The position numbers and the translations under genes are program-made. Below are positions 12,581 to 25,187 of a DNA stretch of 64,000 bases, in pieces. The stretch covers positions 409,225 to 473,224 of the forward strand of contig JAJEKB010020623.1 in NCBI GenBank assembly GCA_022393335.1, written 5' to 3'. The stretch is from Macrotrachela quadricornifera. Lineage: Eukaryota > Rotifera > Eurotatoria > Philodinida > Philodinidae. The stretch's first letter is position 1. Each line of letters opens with the position of its first letter. The notes beneath the pieces are model-generated. The model was not told the DNA's origin. It searched no databases and saw only the letters and a list, made by a program, of their open reading frames with translations.

Positions 12581-14977
12581 TCATTGATGAGTTGATATAT
12601 TTGTCTGCAACAGTCCAGACATGCAACAATCACATAAGTTTAGTAAGATCCCTATAGTGTTCAGTTGGTTATCAGTGATAATAAGATCTAAATGACCATC
12701 CTTATTGAGATCTGCAGAAGCAATTCTAACTGGAACACTACCAGCACCCGTCGAAAATGTAGTTTGTGCTAAAAACGTTCCATTACCAATGCCAAGCCAT
12801 AGACCTATATTGTGTGCGTAACTGTTGCTGACAACAAGATCCATTTCGCCATCATTATTGAAATCATCGATGGCAACCGATTTTGGATTACTAAAATCTC
12901 CAGTGGGAAATGTTACTTGTTCTTGAAAAGTACCATCACCATTTCCAAACATTATACCTATATTATTTTTGTTTGAATTGGCAATAGCAAGATCCAAATG
13001 ATTATCATTGTTGAAATCGCCAACAGCCACTGAGTATGGGTAATGGTAAAGTTCAGCAAAAATTTCTATTGGTTCACCGAAATATCCACTACCATCGTTA
13101 AGTAGTATGTACACATGATCTGCTGAATTGTCACCAAGCCGAGTAGTGTCGGTAACAACTAGATCTAGATGACTGTCCCCGTTAAAGTCACCAACAGCAA
13201 TTGACAGTATATTCTGACAAATTCTAGAACAAAACATTATTTGTGTTTCAAATGTTCCATCACCATTTCCAAACAATATTCCTACACCATACGGAAAATA
13301 ATTGACAACAGCGAGATCTAAATGATTATCGTTGTTAAAATCCATGGTAATGATGGAGCTCGGGCTAGTGTCCTGTCCAGTAGATAATACTACTCTTGTA
13401 GCAACAGTTCCGTTGCAATTTCCAAGTAGTATAGTTATGCTATCAGAATTATAGTTAGCAAGAGCAAGATCTGTGCAATTATCGCTATTGAAATCACTAG
13501 CAACAACTGAATTTGGAAGAACAACTTCACTGGAATAAGTCATCTGTGTCTTGAAAGTCCCATTACCAATTCCAAGCAATACACCTACACTATTAGATTG
13601 ACCATTAACGAAAGCAATATCTATATGATCATCATTGTTTAAATCAGCAACAGTGATTGATTGTGATCTGTAAAGAACACCAGTCGGATATGAAATGATT
13701 AATTGAAACAAAGGCTGACAACTTGGTGCTAAAACAAAGAAAATGGTAAAGTTTTTCCTTTGACATCATCCATGTCACCGAGATCGCAGGATTTTTGACG
13801 ATTAATATCGATTTTCAAAATAAATCGTTGGGTACATGGTAATTCACGATGTCAATTAATTATGAGATCTTATCGAGATAAAAGCGTCAATTTTGCTGCG
13901 ATTTGAAAACATTAGTAAAGATAAAAATAGTTATGTATTGATAAATGCGTTCTATACGCTCTATCTGCTCTTATTCAACTGAAGAATAGGTAAAATGTAA
14001 GCAAAGATTTAAAGTTTATCGAAATATTTATTTAATTAACTATAAAATAATTTTGGACTCTCCTTTTTCATGTCAGTTCTTTTTATGATGGGGCCGCAAC
14101 AACGCATAATAATAAAAATAACATCTCGTAGGCATATCGCCTGTTAGGATCGGCCGCGGTTATTATTACTAGTCTTCCACGTACAGCCGGGTTCTATCAT
14201 CTTTTCTTTTTACAGACAGCGGTATCTGCATCCTCTTCCATCCAGCATAATGACTAAAGATATAGTCAGCACCAATCAATCATGTGAAATGAATCATTTG
14301 AGATAACTTAGCCATTAATAACTTGTCCGAAGGCATTCCATGAATGGTGCTATTGAGGTTTGAACACAGTACCCTGTAGGTGTGTGCCAAGCAACGTAAC
14401 CACTCAATCATGGCGGCTATGTAGGTCTTACAAAATAAAATTGCCAGATTTTATAAAAATCAGCCTCAATGAAACTCTTCTAGTTTTGATATTAATAACA
14501 GATGCTTGTTTTACTGTTGATCATCGATTTGAATGTATAGATAGAGCTTAGAGAGAAAAAACTCAATATTTTGGTGATATAGACAAAATTAAGTGATTCA
14601 GTTGCAACATACAGACCTTTAGAAATAGAAACTGTTGTAGTCGGAACAATGGCATTAGTTATTGTAATCCTTGTCGAGTTTGTTGAGGGCACTAATAGAA
14701 AAAAAAAAGAAAATTATGGAAACTCTGAATTTCAGTCAATTTTGTAATCTATTGTTCATATTTAGAACTGATATGTAAAAAAAATGATTCATTTACAAAA
14801 ACTATGTATCTATATAATACATCTGAAATAGTTTTGAATAATAGAAAAATAATGAAAAAATGTCATACTTGTCAATACAGCGTGATTGTCTTGTTTCGAA
14901 TTAAAATAAAGGGGTGTGACAATGATAGAAATAATCATAAATATGAAGAGAATAATACCAAAGATGAAACAACGCAT
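12581..14977 (-). CDS. Type II membrane protein with seven FG-GAP/VCBS repeats (three exons)
   Basis: Reconstructed exons are 14977-14869 (ATG at 14977), 14691-14617 and 13728-12581. All junctions are GT-AG and the phases fit: A+TG, then G+CA. The 1,332-base frame gives 443 residues. Residues about 3-24 are a signal anchor with no clear cleavage site, followed by a Ser/Thr-rich stalk of about 35 residues. Seven repeats follow, each with a Ca-binding loop of the type D-F-N-x-D-x-x-x-D-L (for example DFNNDNHLDLAVVN) and a strand pair such as IGIMFGNGDGTF. Seven such repeats would close a seven-bladed integrin-alpha-like beta-propeller outside the cell. This suggests adhesion or ligand binding; no enzyme motif is seen. 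The start codon lies only 48 nt past the stop of gene A, with TTATTAG just before it. Confidence 0.85.
13729..14616 (-). other. Second intron of the FG-GAP gene, with repeat copy 2
   Basis: GT-AG intron of 888 bases (donor AAAG|GTCTGT, acceptor GTTTTAG). It holds the inverse copy of the dispersed repeat at 13775-13915 and a GC-richer patch near 14130-14200 that does not translate into anything I know. Confidence 0.7.
13775..13915 (-). repeat. Dispersed repeat fragment, copy 2
   Basis: On the minus strand it shows the same block order as 7940-8012 (ATCTCATAATTA, CGTCAAAA, GGTGACATGG) with an extra segment between the first and second blocks. It lies inside an intron. Confidence 0.5.
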
Positions 14978-15025
14978 TAATGTGAAGAAGAACTTTGCCC
15001 TAATAAAGACACTAATAAATTATGG

Positions 15026-17904
15026 TTAAAAATTTAAAACAGCAGTATACGTAGGTGTTGAAGTTAGAGATATCGGCTTGAAATCTGCAGTGGTGTTGCG
15101 AACGTTTATGGAGGTTAATGTTGCATTCATTGTCTCACTCGCAGTCATTTCAATAGTAGATACAACGCCAACAACATTTCTTCGTTTCATTCGACATTGA
15201 TAAATTTTATTGGCAAGATAAACTAGATTGGGACAAATCCATTCAAGAGCAAACGTGAGACCACCATAAAGGCCAAGTAGAATAGTTATTGTATAAAGCG
15301 AATTAATCTTTTGAATATAAGTATGTGAGCACAATATTGGTGAACATTGATGAAAATATGCTGAATAATTACTTGTCACTAACCAGTTTTCAATGAAAAG
15401 ATATCGCACAAGATCAACTACAGTAGTGTTGATTGAGAATCGACTCTTGTCTGCAGGAAGTGTTAAAGAAACATTTGTAATATAACTATTATCATCAATA
15501 TTATTTGTAAATTCTTGAATAAGTCTAATACATGAAAGATCATAAAAACACTCAAGTGTTGAAGCAAGTAATGATTCTGTTGGTGTACAACCCATTTTTA
15601 AACCCTTAACTTCCAGAATAATAGATGAATTTTCTTTGATAAAACCTGCTGGGATAGTACAATTTGCAGATGATGCACACGAACATTGATTGTCATACAA
15701 CATTGGTTGGGTAATTGCTGTGGATTTACTTACTCCACTATACCAAGGAGCAATATATTCATAATTTGTTCCATAGGCTGTTATGATAGCATTTCCATGA
15801 TTTGTATTTCGAAGTAGAGAAAGAAGACGAGCAAAACTTATAGGAGCATTTGTTTTGCTACGTTCAATGAGTAAGTCAATCTGTGTATGAAAAATTGTTT
15901 CGGGTAGCAGTTGAGCGGTAACGAAAAGTGACGAAAGAAATTGACCAACAGAATTCATGACTGATTGAATAGAATGATTACATAAACCAGAAAGAAATTG
16001 CAAATGAGCTGACAAGAAACGGCGATAGTCTTTGACATTATAAATAGAGAGATTAGGCATGAGACCAGCTGTGATATTCATCCGCCATTCATCTGTGACA
16101 AACGGACTTGAACATACCTACAATCAATAAAACTTATATAGAAAAGTATCTTTATTATCTTTAGAATACAGATATGATAAACGATATCAAACTTTTCTAA
16201 AATCATGATGATGTCTATCCTAACTTTTCAATGAAATTTATTTGAAATCCTTTCCTAAAAAAAGATTTTCGAGCTATAACATGCTATTGAATTGAAACTT
16301 TTTCCAAATATTAGAGCTGAGTAGTCATATATCCCCTTGTCCGGAAAGTTCGTGCAACTTATAGTACGAAACTATATCATAACAAGCATCATGTTTATTA
16401 TATGTAATATCCATCGCTAGTGACTACACGTTGCCAACGATCGCGTAAAGCGCTCATACCATCAGAAAAAAACTTTGGATTGAGGCCACTAAGGTAGTCC
16501 TCAATAGTCCCACTCACTTCGTCGTTAGAGTCAAAACTCCTACCACGAAGAAATTTCTTCATTTGAAAGAATATACGGTAATCAGAAGGAGCAATATCTG
16601 GAGAATAGGCTGGATGATATAATTCGACTAAGTGAGATAAGATAGGCACGTAGAAGTGTATTGGAAAAGGCCTTAATCAATTTATGGTAATATGTGGAAA
16701 AATCCAGCATATAATGTGTGGATATTTTCAGCATTTGCGAGTGTCCTAAGACGTTCTACTTGAACAAAGATAAATGTTAAACTTGGAAAAGCTTACAATC
16801 GCCACAATAGGCCGATAATCCTTGTAAAGATGCATTTTCTACACGATAGTGCAAGTAAAATGACTAAAACTCACTGTTTTGATATGGTTGCACGGACTTT
16901 CCGGACAGGGGGATATATGGAAGAAAATTTTAGCATTGCACCTCTTGATTTGTAGAACGAAGATCAGTTTTGTGGTTTTCTGTATCTTTAATGCAATTCG
17001 ATTACAGTAGGAGATGCAATCATATATTTATATCTTATTCAAACGAAGAATCTTAGAATCAATGATGTTCATCACTCAATTTCTTGATTTTTTTCCATTT
17101 CTAATCAGTTTTGCTATGTGTTAAGATGAAATTATTAGGATAGATGTAAAGTTCTACCAAAATAGCGAAATTTCATGACAAAGCACAGATAATCAAAATA
17201 AAACTTCTTTATTTCAACTTTTTTAAAACAAAAAAATGATTATGAGTGTCCTTAGATTTAAGGATGATCTCTCGAATAAGAAAAAATCGACCTGTCTCAA
17301 TGTCGTAATAGAATATAATTAGAAATATGAAGCCTGGAATTTTTAGTGACGTTTGGATGAAAATTATCTAGGTACAGAAAGTTTCAGTTCAATTCAATGT
17401 AATACAGCCGATGTCAAATTCTCAGAATGTTTTAAACAAATGACGAAGCAAAATTTACCAAAGAATTTATTTTAAGTAGGGATGAAGACTTAATTTCACC
17501 GTTTCATAATAGTTCAAAATGATTTTATTCACTTACTTGATGAAATACAGGTTCAATGTCGATAAATCGATCGTACATCGACGAAATCGAGGAACAGGGA
17601 CATTCAAGTGCATCGCCATGTTCAAGCAAGAGGCTGTTGTAGATATCGATAGATGGTTTAGCAAAAGTCTTGGTCAGAATTTCTGGTCGAATGATAGTAT
17701 ATAGATTGAGAATAGTGAGACCAATAATAAGTGCAATGATGTAGAATCGAGTGGCCAATTGACCAAGACGCTTCGCTTTCATACGATTGATTTTACTTCC
17801 AAACGTCCGTATTGAAAATATGTTCAGATTGATTAGTGTAGTTAACAGGAGCTTCACTAGTTTACGTAACCCTTGTTTGATTCGATCGAACAGTTTTGGA
17901 TTAC
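15026..17904 (-). CDS. Gene A: two-pass Cys-rich membrane protein, array member (5' end unresolved)
   Basis: Two exons are clear: 17904-17537 (acceptor TTTACAG, donor CAA|GTAAGT) and 16117-15026 (acceptor GATTGTAG). They join in phase 0 and encode about 485 residues. A basic cytoplasmic start (RIKQGLRKLVK, then RMKAKRLGQLATR) precedes a membrane segment (FYIIALIIGLTILNLYT). The ectodomain holds LECPCSSIS, FHQ|VCSSPFVTDEW, GCTPTESLL with STLEC, and CSPILC. The second membrane segment is YTITILLGLYGGLTFALEW near the C terminus, followed by a short cytoplasmic tail. Both ends should face the cytosol. Exon 17904 opens with two bases of a split codon, so a short upstream exon is missing; the first internal ATG would be the MKAKR methionine. 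I do not recognise the family. A mariner-type element sits in its intron. Confidence 0.82.
16330..16915 (-). mobile_element. Internally deleted mariner-type element with intact terminal repeats
   Basis: The ends are inverted repeats of about 30 bases (TATCCCCTTGTCCGGAAAGT at left, a near match at right, few mismatches). Each is flanked by TA (16328-16329 and 16916-16917), the Tc1/mariner target duplication. The minus frame 16649-16398 encodes only the transposase C terminus: HPAYSPDIAPSDY, which contains the third catalytic Asp of the mariner DDD triad, then LRGRSFDSNDEV, FFSDGMSALRDRWQRV and GYYI. The rest of the transposase is missing, so it cannot mobilise itself. It lies in the intron of gene A. 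Confidence 0.88.
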
Positions 17905-19632
17905 CTGTAAAAAAAACATATTTGTGTTCGCTCGTATCTTGCTATGAAATAACTAGAATCTGTCAATTGTTAATATAGAAAATGCATTAAAAGGACTTTC
18001 AGATATTTTGAAATAGTAATTTATCAAGTTACAGTAGACGAATAAAACTAGTTATCCATAATCAAAATGTTCACAAGCAATTTGAGAAGATTTACAGCCA
18101 TATTAATTACATAAAACTGATGTAAACAACAAGTTATATTCATTTTTTTAACGTAAAATCTCTATACAGAGATGCTCTTTACGATTGTATAACGTAAAAG
18201 AATTTAACTAACAGATTACTTTTAGTCAAAAATACTTTGTAAAAAAATAAAGAAAAGTAAAAGGAAAAGCTTCATTTAAGATTAGTATTAAGTACAGAAA
18301 AGTTCATCTGATAAATCTATTTGACTTGTCAAATATACTTAAGATTATCTTAATCACGTAAAATAAGACATATTATCGAAATTTCCCGACACATCTTCTG
18401 AAAAAGAAAAGAAAAATAAAGCTTTGAAAAGAGATCTTTCAAGTTTTTCAACATTAGAGTAATATTAGCATCGAAATGAAGATTACATGACAAATTAGAA
18501 GAAGTTAACATAAACTGTTGAGATTTTGGAATGTCATTTGTTAAGAACGTAGCAAATCTCATTTTGTAACCCGTTTAAGCAGATTTCTGATCGTCAGTGT
18601 GCGATGTTTGTTTTTCAACAAAAGAAATTATTGTAAACTTTAGATACAGCAAAAAAAACACGAACGCGTTCATACTCTACTTCAAAATGATAATTATAAA
18701 AAAAAGAAAAGAAAAGAAGCTGAATCTTCTTAAGAAAAAGAAATACCTCTCCTCTATTGTGTCAATATTCTTTCAGTTTACCATCATCTTTATTCCTACG
18801 TCTCGTCTTTGTTCTCTTGAAATATTTATTAATTATTATTTTGTGTAGATTATATGAGAAGAGACTGTTCTTTACGCTTCTAGTCAATGTAAGTTACATA
18901 TTCTCAACAATGAATAGCTGTTTTCTTGCTCATTCTCAATTCAAGTGATACTCTAAAATAATTATTTTCCATTTTTCAACATTTATATTTGTACAAATTT
19001 CTATAATATTTGAACATTTAATAGCTAGATTTGAAAATTGCATCGGTAGATTTATAATTTAGATGCTCTGTTGTTAGAATTCCGAAAGACAAGTCATTGA
19101 TTAAGAACGTGTTACAGCTCGGAGAAGTTGAAGTCCTGTATATACACACTATAGAACTTAGAAACCATATTAAAACATAATAATAAGAACGAAAGCCTCA
19201 CCAGTATCACACTGGTACAGAAATTAAATTAAAAAGAAATACTCTCGTGTATGTTGGGAAGCTGCAGAGCTCTAATTCAATATCCATGAAAAGTGTGTAG
19301 TTTTCATAATAATTAATTCAATCAATGGTTTTGAAATCTTAACGACTTTTATTGCTAAGATATTTTAATTGTCTCAAATCTTCAAAAAATCATCATTTTG
19401 TGAGGCTATGTAAAAGCACGGAACTAATTGTTGAAGATCTGAAAATCGATGAAAATCACTGGATCTCAAAACTTAGATCTCACATTTCAACGACTATTTT
19501 CTGACTTTTCGTTGGTGAGATCATTACTTATCAATATGTCAACCTTTGATGTCGACATCGAGAAAAGAAAAAAAAGGAAAACTCGTCATCGTCCATAAAA
19601 ATGCTCTATTTTGCATCGCATTAATTACCGTG
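17905..19632. other. Spacer between genes A and B
   Basis: AT-rich, with no convincing exon. The missing first exon of gene A should lie here, ending one base past a codon boundary before a GT donor; I could not pick one. The frames at 18350-18562 and 18597-18948 show no family features. Confidence 0.45.
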
Positions 19633-22600
19633 TCATTGCCTTCTGGTCTTTGGTCTGAGTAGTCTAAAAATAATATTAATTAATTGAGGTGTAATTAAGC
19701 GTAGTGCCATAATAAGACCACCAATTATAGAGACTAACTTAATAACGATTCCAATGAAATTACTAGTGCGTGTTATTTGAGAATATGTGCAAGAAATCGG
19801 TGCACAGGCTTCGTAATAATGATCGTACGAAGATGAAGGGTTCCATTGTTCAACCATCATTTGTTTAACTATCATTGACACTGAAATATTTGGAGGAAAA
19901 CGACTTGACTCTGGTTCATAAGTGAGAGGAGAGATTCTGAACAATGGAGAATCTGTCATTGCGTAATAGCGTGATCGATTGACAAACATATATTCAATAT
20001 CTAGACAGGAGTCTAAATGATAGCATTCAAGTGTCGAAAGCATAAGAGTGTCCATTGTATAGCATCCTTTAACCATGCCTGGTGCTGTGTAATAAGTATG
20101 ATAAGTCGGACTGCCTGGGATTTGATACGGTAGTTCAACACTGACCGGAATTTGACAATAAGGATTTGTAGCACAGATGCAATTAGAAACTGTCGAATTC
20201 ATAGTCATGCTACTAAAATTGAATTTGAACTAAATAAAAAAGAGAGATTATGCATCGTTGTATATTAAATCTGAAGATAAACAGATTCCGTTTTTGGCAT
20301 ACAAGACAGTTTCGTGAATATATTTTACTTTTATCATTAGCAAGCTTTGGTACAAGTCAAGCATCTTCTTATAAATGCGTATTTCAAAATCTACGTAGAG
20401 AAGCAACATGGTGGAAATCTCCTTCCAACTTATTTCAGTATTTTATACACAGTTTCTCTCAGTCTAATAATGATTTTTATAAAATGTACTCAATGACATA
20501 CTAGAACAAAAAGTATACGCTATGCGTAATAAATGTGTTGTCAAATGGATTATCTGAGACATAAATCATGAATAATTTATAAAATATTAGATCGTAACTA
20601 AATGTCGTTTGAGTTGAAAAAGTTTTTTGAACGTCGATGAGACAAATTGTTGGATTGTTTTTTCGAACAACTTTTAAAATATATAATACCGTTCTATTAA
20701 TTTTAAATATAAAATATCATTTGATACTTACCTATTCTATTTTTGTATCCTAGTATTTTGTTAAAGCATCTCTTTGGTTTCGAACTTTTCTTAGAATACC
20801 AACAACGAAAGCAGCCATATCTAGACCAAGGAGCATATCATTCAGACAAGATAAGGTAATATAGTAGCCTGAAAGTTTCAATACAACCGAACGCGTTGTT
20901 CGCAAAATATTCGTTTTAATGACGGTATGAATTTTTAGCGATGGGTACATAAGATGTTCGTATTTTCTTGAGAATGTAATATTTCAAGAAAAATACATTT
21001 GTTTTGGCTGAAACTTACAGACTAGTATATGAGTTACAAAAACCTACATCTAGGGAGAATTTTTGGGTGGAAATTGTTTGATTTAACTTTTCTGTGAATA
21101 TCTTATCATAAGTAATGCATCCAATAATATAACTATAACTCAGAATGCAAAACCCATGTGCACTTGTTCTTATGAGCTTTTTCTTGTGCTACTGACCTCT
21201 ACTTATCGACAAAACATTAGCTCAAAAGATGAGAATAACTTCGAACTGTTCCTTCGTCAGACTTTTAAACTGATATATATTACCAATTCATTTTCATAAT
21301 GAAAAGATATTCATTTAACATATTACCATATGTTAAGAGTAAGCCATGACAAATATCTTAACTGTGTTTTCTTAGCATAAGATCCTGATATAAGTGTCTG
21401 TCGAAGGTTGTTTATGGAAAAGAATTGAAATATATGTTTATCAAATTCATTATTCATTAATAATCATGATTTATATAATAATTCATAATACATCAAATGA
21501 AAATAAAATATGACACAAACAAGTCTATATTTTATATTGGATGATTTGATCGTTCTTTGTTAGATATTAAAAGAAGACTACGCTTGTGATACCTGATATT
21601 TTAAAACTTTAGATTCTAACGTCTCTGTTTCACGTTGTTCAATAGTTGAATATCTACCATATTATATAGTGCGTGAAATATCACAAGAACTGTAACATAT
21701 TCTTATCTTATAAATGAATCAAAGAGAAATGAAATATCAATATATCAAACATTGACGATTAAACAATTTTTCATCAAATAGAAAAATACAATACTATTAT
21801 ACTAGAATTATTCTCACGTTCAACTGCACATTATCTGAGTCTTGCTAGGAAAAAGACTTAAATATGATAGCATTGGTAAACTCAACAGAAGTTTTCAACG
21901 GACAGTATGAAAAGTTTATTAAAGTTCTATTTGTAAAATGTTTTCTGCAAAATCCTTGTATTTAGATATATTTAAAGTTTCTCATTGAAAACACTCGGCT
22001 TGATCATTAGAGTATGATTATATAGAAAATGTGCCAAAAGTTCGCTGTGAGATGTTTTTATATTTCATTTATTTCTCAAAACAAATTAGCTAATTTTATT
22101 TCATATAAAGGCATCTACTTGAAGTTTTTATTAATATAAACTAACTTTATAAATAATGTTGATAGATATCAAAATTGACTTTTGTGGAAACTTTGTTTTC
22201 TTAATGAAACTCAAAAATGTAAATTATTGTGTTTCAGTGAAAAATAATTTCATTCAACGTTATTGAGAATAATGCTTTGTATTAATAAAACTTTCTGGAT
22301 GATGTATATCATATGAAATAAAATCAAGTGATTAGTTTTGATAAATAAATGAAACCGTATGAGCTTAATATAGTGACCGACTTTGAGAAATACTGCACAG
22401 AGTAAAAGAATATCTGTAACTTTTGAATGAATGCTTACTTGGAATGATCGCTGATTGTTAGCTATATTGGTGATGGCACTGATGATCGGATTTGAATAAC
22501 CGAAAATCGTATAAGGCTGATCTACTCGAGTAAAAAGATGAACTGTATCAATAAGAAGATCAAAATTAGTGATAAGTGATTGAGTGAATTGATCTGTAAT

Positions 22601-25148
22601 TGTTTTTAATTGAATATTTAAATCATTTTCGGTAAGAACATTTGAAGTGATAATTGACTGTACGTAAAACCCATCAATAGCGTCAGTAATTGTTTTATTC
22701 ACCAATTGACAGAGAGTAGATAAGAATTGAAAATGTCTAGCATCGATACCATCCCAACCAAGATTGATAAATAAAATGCCCAACCACAAACCGTAAGTAT
22801 CTTTTAATGCTGAAATCCAGGATTCGCCGACGAAATCACTTGAACATACTCGATGTAAAGTTGGTGTTAATGACATGAATCTAGCATAAGGTATTGTTAC
22901 ATTTAGACAAGGACATCTGAGTGTATTCGGATATAACACTTGTAGATTTTTGTAGATGGATAACTTTGGATTTGGCACAGTTATTGTAACTGTTTCAGTA
23001 TTCACCGACGTGAATATTAAAAGAATGAGAATCGAACCTTAAACAATAGAAGAAGAAAGTAAGAAAAGATGAAATTTGCATTATAGACATATTTTCTTAA
23101 AATATTACAGGATAAAACCTTTCAATTAACACTTCATATGGAACAAATAGTCTCGACTTAGTTTCCGAAAAACAACTTTTACAAAACTCATAATAAGATT
23201 AGACACCGTGAATTTGTGTTTATAGATCACGAAACTATCGATACGTTTTTTTTGATATTAGCTAAACATTTAACCCTTTCAGTACCATGTCTCGGCCAAT
23301 GAATGAAATTTCTTTGAGACTTTATATTTAACATGCGCACTGTGTGCCGTGAATATTTCAATCAAACTTTTTAAAAAAATCTGTGAAGTCAGTTTCGATC
23401 CATACCTGTACCCTCCTATGGCGATGAATAAGAAGTTTTTTAGAATATAGAGGTGATGTTTCAAAAACCTGCCAGGCTTATTACTTGAGTGACCTCATCA
23501 GGATTATAACTCTTATATAGATGTACGCAACGAAACAGGTTCTATGCCATAAAGAAAACTGCACCACGTTTTTATTTCACTTCCTCAAGTTATTCAAAAA
23601 TTAAATCGTTTCAGGACCACCGTATTAAATACAGTACAGTTTTTCCAAGTTTCGTAATGTTTGAATAACTCGCGAATGCTTAAAGATATTAAGAAGTAAT
23701 TTTCTTTATTACATAGAGGAGACTTTGGTGTACACGCCTATTTTAAAACTATAACCATAATAAACTCATTCATGCGATCATTATGATCAATATTTGGAAA
23801 ACCATCAGACAAGTCTAAAATAAGGTTTGATGGTCTCCCAAGTATTGATCATAATTATCACATGAATGAGTTTATTATAGTTATAGTTTCAATATAGGTG
23901 TGTACATTGAAATCTCCTCTATGTAATAAAGAAAATTACTTCTTGATATCTTTTAGTATTAGCGAGTTATTCAAAGATTATGAAATCTGGAAAAACCGTA
24001 CTTTATAAAGTACGCTGGTACTTAAAGGGTTAATATAATCAACATCTATCGAAAACTTTCTTAGTTCGAAATAGATTCAATAATAATAATGTGAATAATC
24101 ATAGGTCTTATTCTTCAATTTTATTGAAATGAAAAGAGAAATGGTAGTAATTTTGCTAGTTTTATAACAATCAAATGAATAAAGGTATACAAATGAATTA
24201 ATTAGACCATTCGGCATACCGAATGGCATCACCAGTAAAAAGGAAAAAAAGAAGAGGGAGAGGGTGTTATTGATTGTTTCTTGTTTGTTTTGTTGAATTG
24301 TTATTGCATATGAAATACAAATAATCTCTTTTTTCCTTTTTATTGATGATGATATTCGATATGCCGAAAACTCTAATTAATTCATTTGTACATCTTTATT
24401 CATTTAATCATTATAAAAACACCAAAATTACTATCATTTCTCTTTTCACCTCAATATATTTTCATTGAAAAGGGATACTTTTCATTAATTCAGTAACTGC
24501 TAACTCGTAAACGCGAATAAATACATGTACAGTTAATTTGATCACTATGCTTGTTAGAGCTTGAGTGAAAATAAATCTTAGTTCACTACTTTTTCTTCAT
24601 ACGTCTCTTGTTATTTTACAACATGATAGCTGTATGAATATTAATTAAGTTAAGAAAGTAATATCGTTATCTATGGCTGAGAATACACATATCTATTATT
24701 GTCAGGTTATGCTAATTCATATAGCGTTTCTTTTGAGTTTATAAATTTTTCAGCACATGGAGATGCAAAAACTTTAGTCATACATTAGAAAAGCTATGTT
24801 TTTCCTCCGTGCACCGAATCAAGGTTTCTTTATTCGTTTCGATATCTGGTAAAAATAGTTATTTGTACTTGGGAGAGTTGTGAATAATGACGACACTTCT
24901 CTGTATATTTCTAAATAAACATTGAGATTTCTATATAATCTGTACACTATAATGTTATTCGATGTTTCTATCACTCTCTTCTTTTGTACAACGAAAAGTA
25001 CAACTAGCTACTTAATCATATCGCATAGTTATTCGATTTGTACTTTACTTGCAAGGAAAATCAAATATGTGTGTGTGATAATACGCTGTTTCACTAAATC
25101 ACTTTCTGTTCGATGATTGGCCGACTTGAACAAGTTTAATTGTTTCAT
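19633..25148 (-). CDS. Gene B: two-pass Cys-rich membrane protein, array member
   Basis: Exons 25148-25049, 23037-22439 and 20229-19633 join with matching phases (1, then 0) through GT-AG introns to give 1,296 bases, 431 residues. The first in-frame ATG is at 25148; the frame is open upstream to 25187, just after an ATTTTAG acceptor-like site, so a longer N terminus is possible. Order: basic N-terminal helix ending LVKQR; a membrane segment split by intron 1 (THTYLIFLA|SSILILLIF); LRCPCLNVTIPYARF; LHRVCSSDFVGESW; NCICATNPYCQIP; STLECYHLDSC; YEACAPISCTYS; membrane segment IIGGLIMALRLITP; basic tail ending PKTRRQ. It aligns motif by motif with genes A and D. Intron 1 (2.0 kb) holds two inverted-repeat elements and intron 2 is 2.2 kb. 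The family function is unknown. Confidence 0.8.
20230..22438. other. Second intron of gene B
   Basis: 2.2-kb AT-rich intron (donor CAA|GTAAGC, acceptor TTATTTAG). A plus-strand open frame at 20250-20504 begins with a hydrophobic stretch but has no splice or homology support. A minus-strand frame at 20950-20750 is likewise unassigned. Confidence 0.55.
23274..24029. mobile_element. piggyBac-type non-autonomous foldback element
   Basis: Bounded on both sides by TTAA (23270-23273 and 24030-24033) with inverted ends CCCTTTCAGTACC at left and the reverse complement of CCCTTTAAGTACC at right. TTAA targets with CCC ends are the piggyBac hallmark. The right part is a near-complete palindrome: about 210 bases from 23603 to 23815 pair with 23825-24029 around a loop of about 10 bases. 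The inner left arm begins TTAAATCGTTTCAGGACC, a degenerate copy of the terminus, so a shorter foldback may sit inside a longer element. There is no transposase. It lies in intron 1 of gene B. Confidence 0.75.
24115..24470. repeat. Long hairpin-forming inverted repeat
   Basis: The left arm (about 24115-24255) and right arm (about 24325-24470) are imperfect reverse complements. They share AAAAGAGAAATG, GTAATTTTG, AATGAATAAAG and CAAATGAATTAATTAGA. The spacer is about 70 bases and includes TTGTTTGTTTTGTTG. There is no coding content. It starts 85 bases from the piggyBac-type element, in the same intron; target duplications were not found. Confidence 0.75.
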
Positions 25149-25187
25149 CCATTGAATGAATTTTCGGATACATATCGCGAGATGCAC

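Noticed and set aside
20250..20504. Plus-strand frame with a possible signal peptide in an intron of gene B, and a vaguely similar one at 27153-27356
   Set aside because: Resemblance is limited to a short S-x-YKC word; no splice context, no domain and poor support for either as a gene.
20750..20950. Minus-strand frame with one hydrophobic stretch
   Set aside because: Lies in the intron between two well-joined exons of gene B and matches none of the family motifs.
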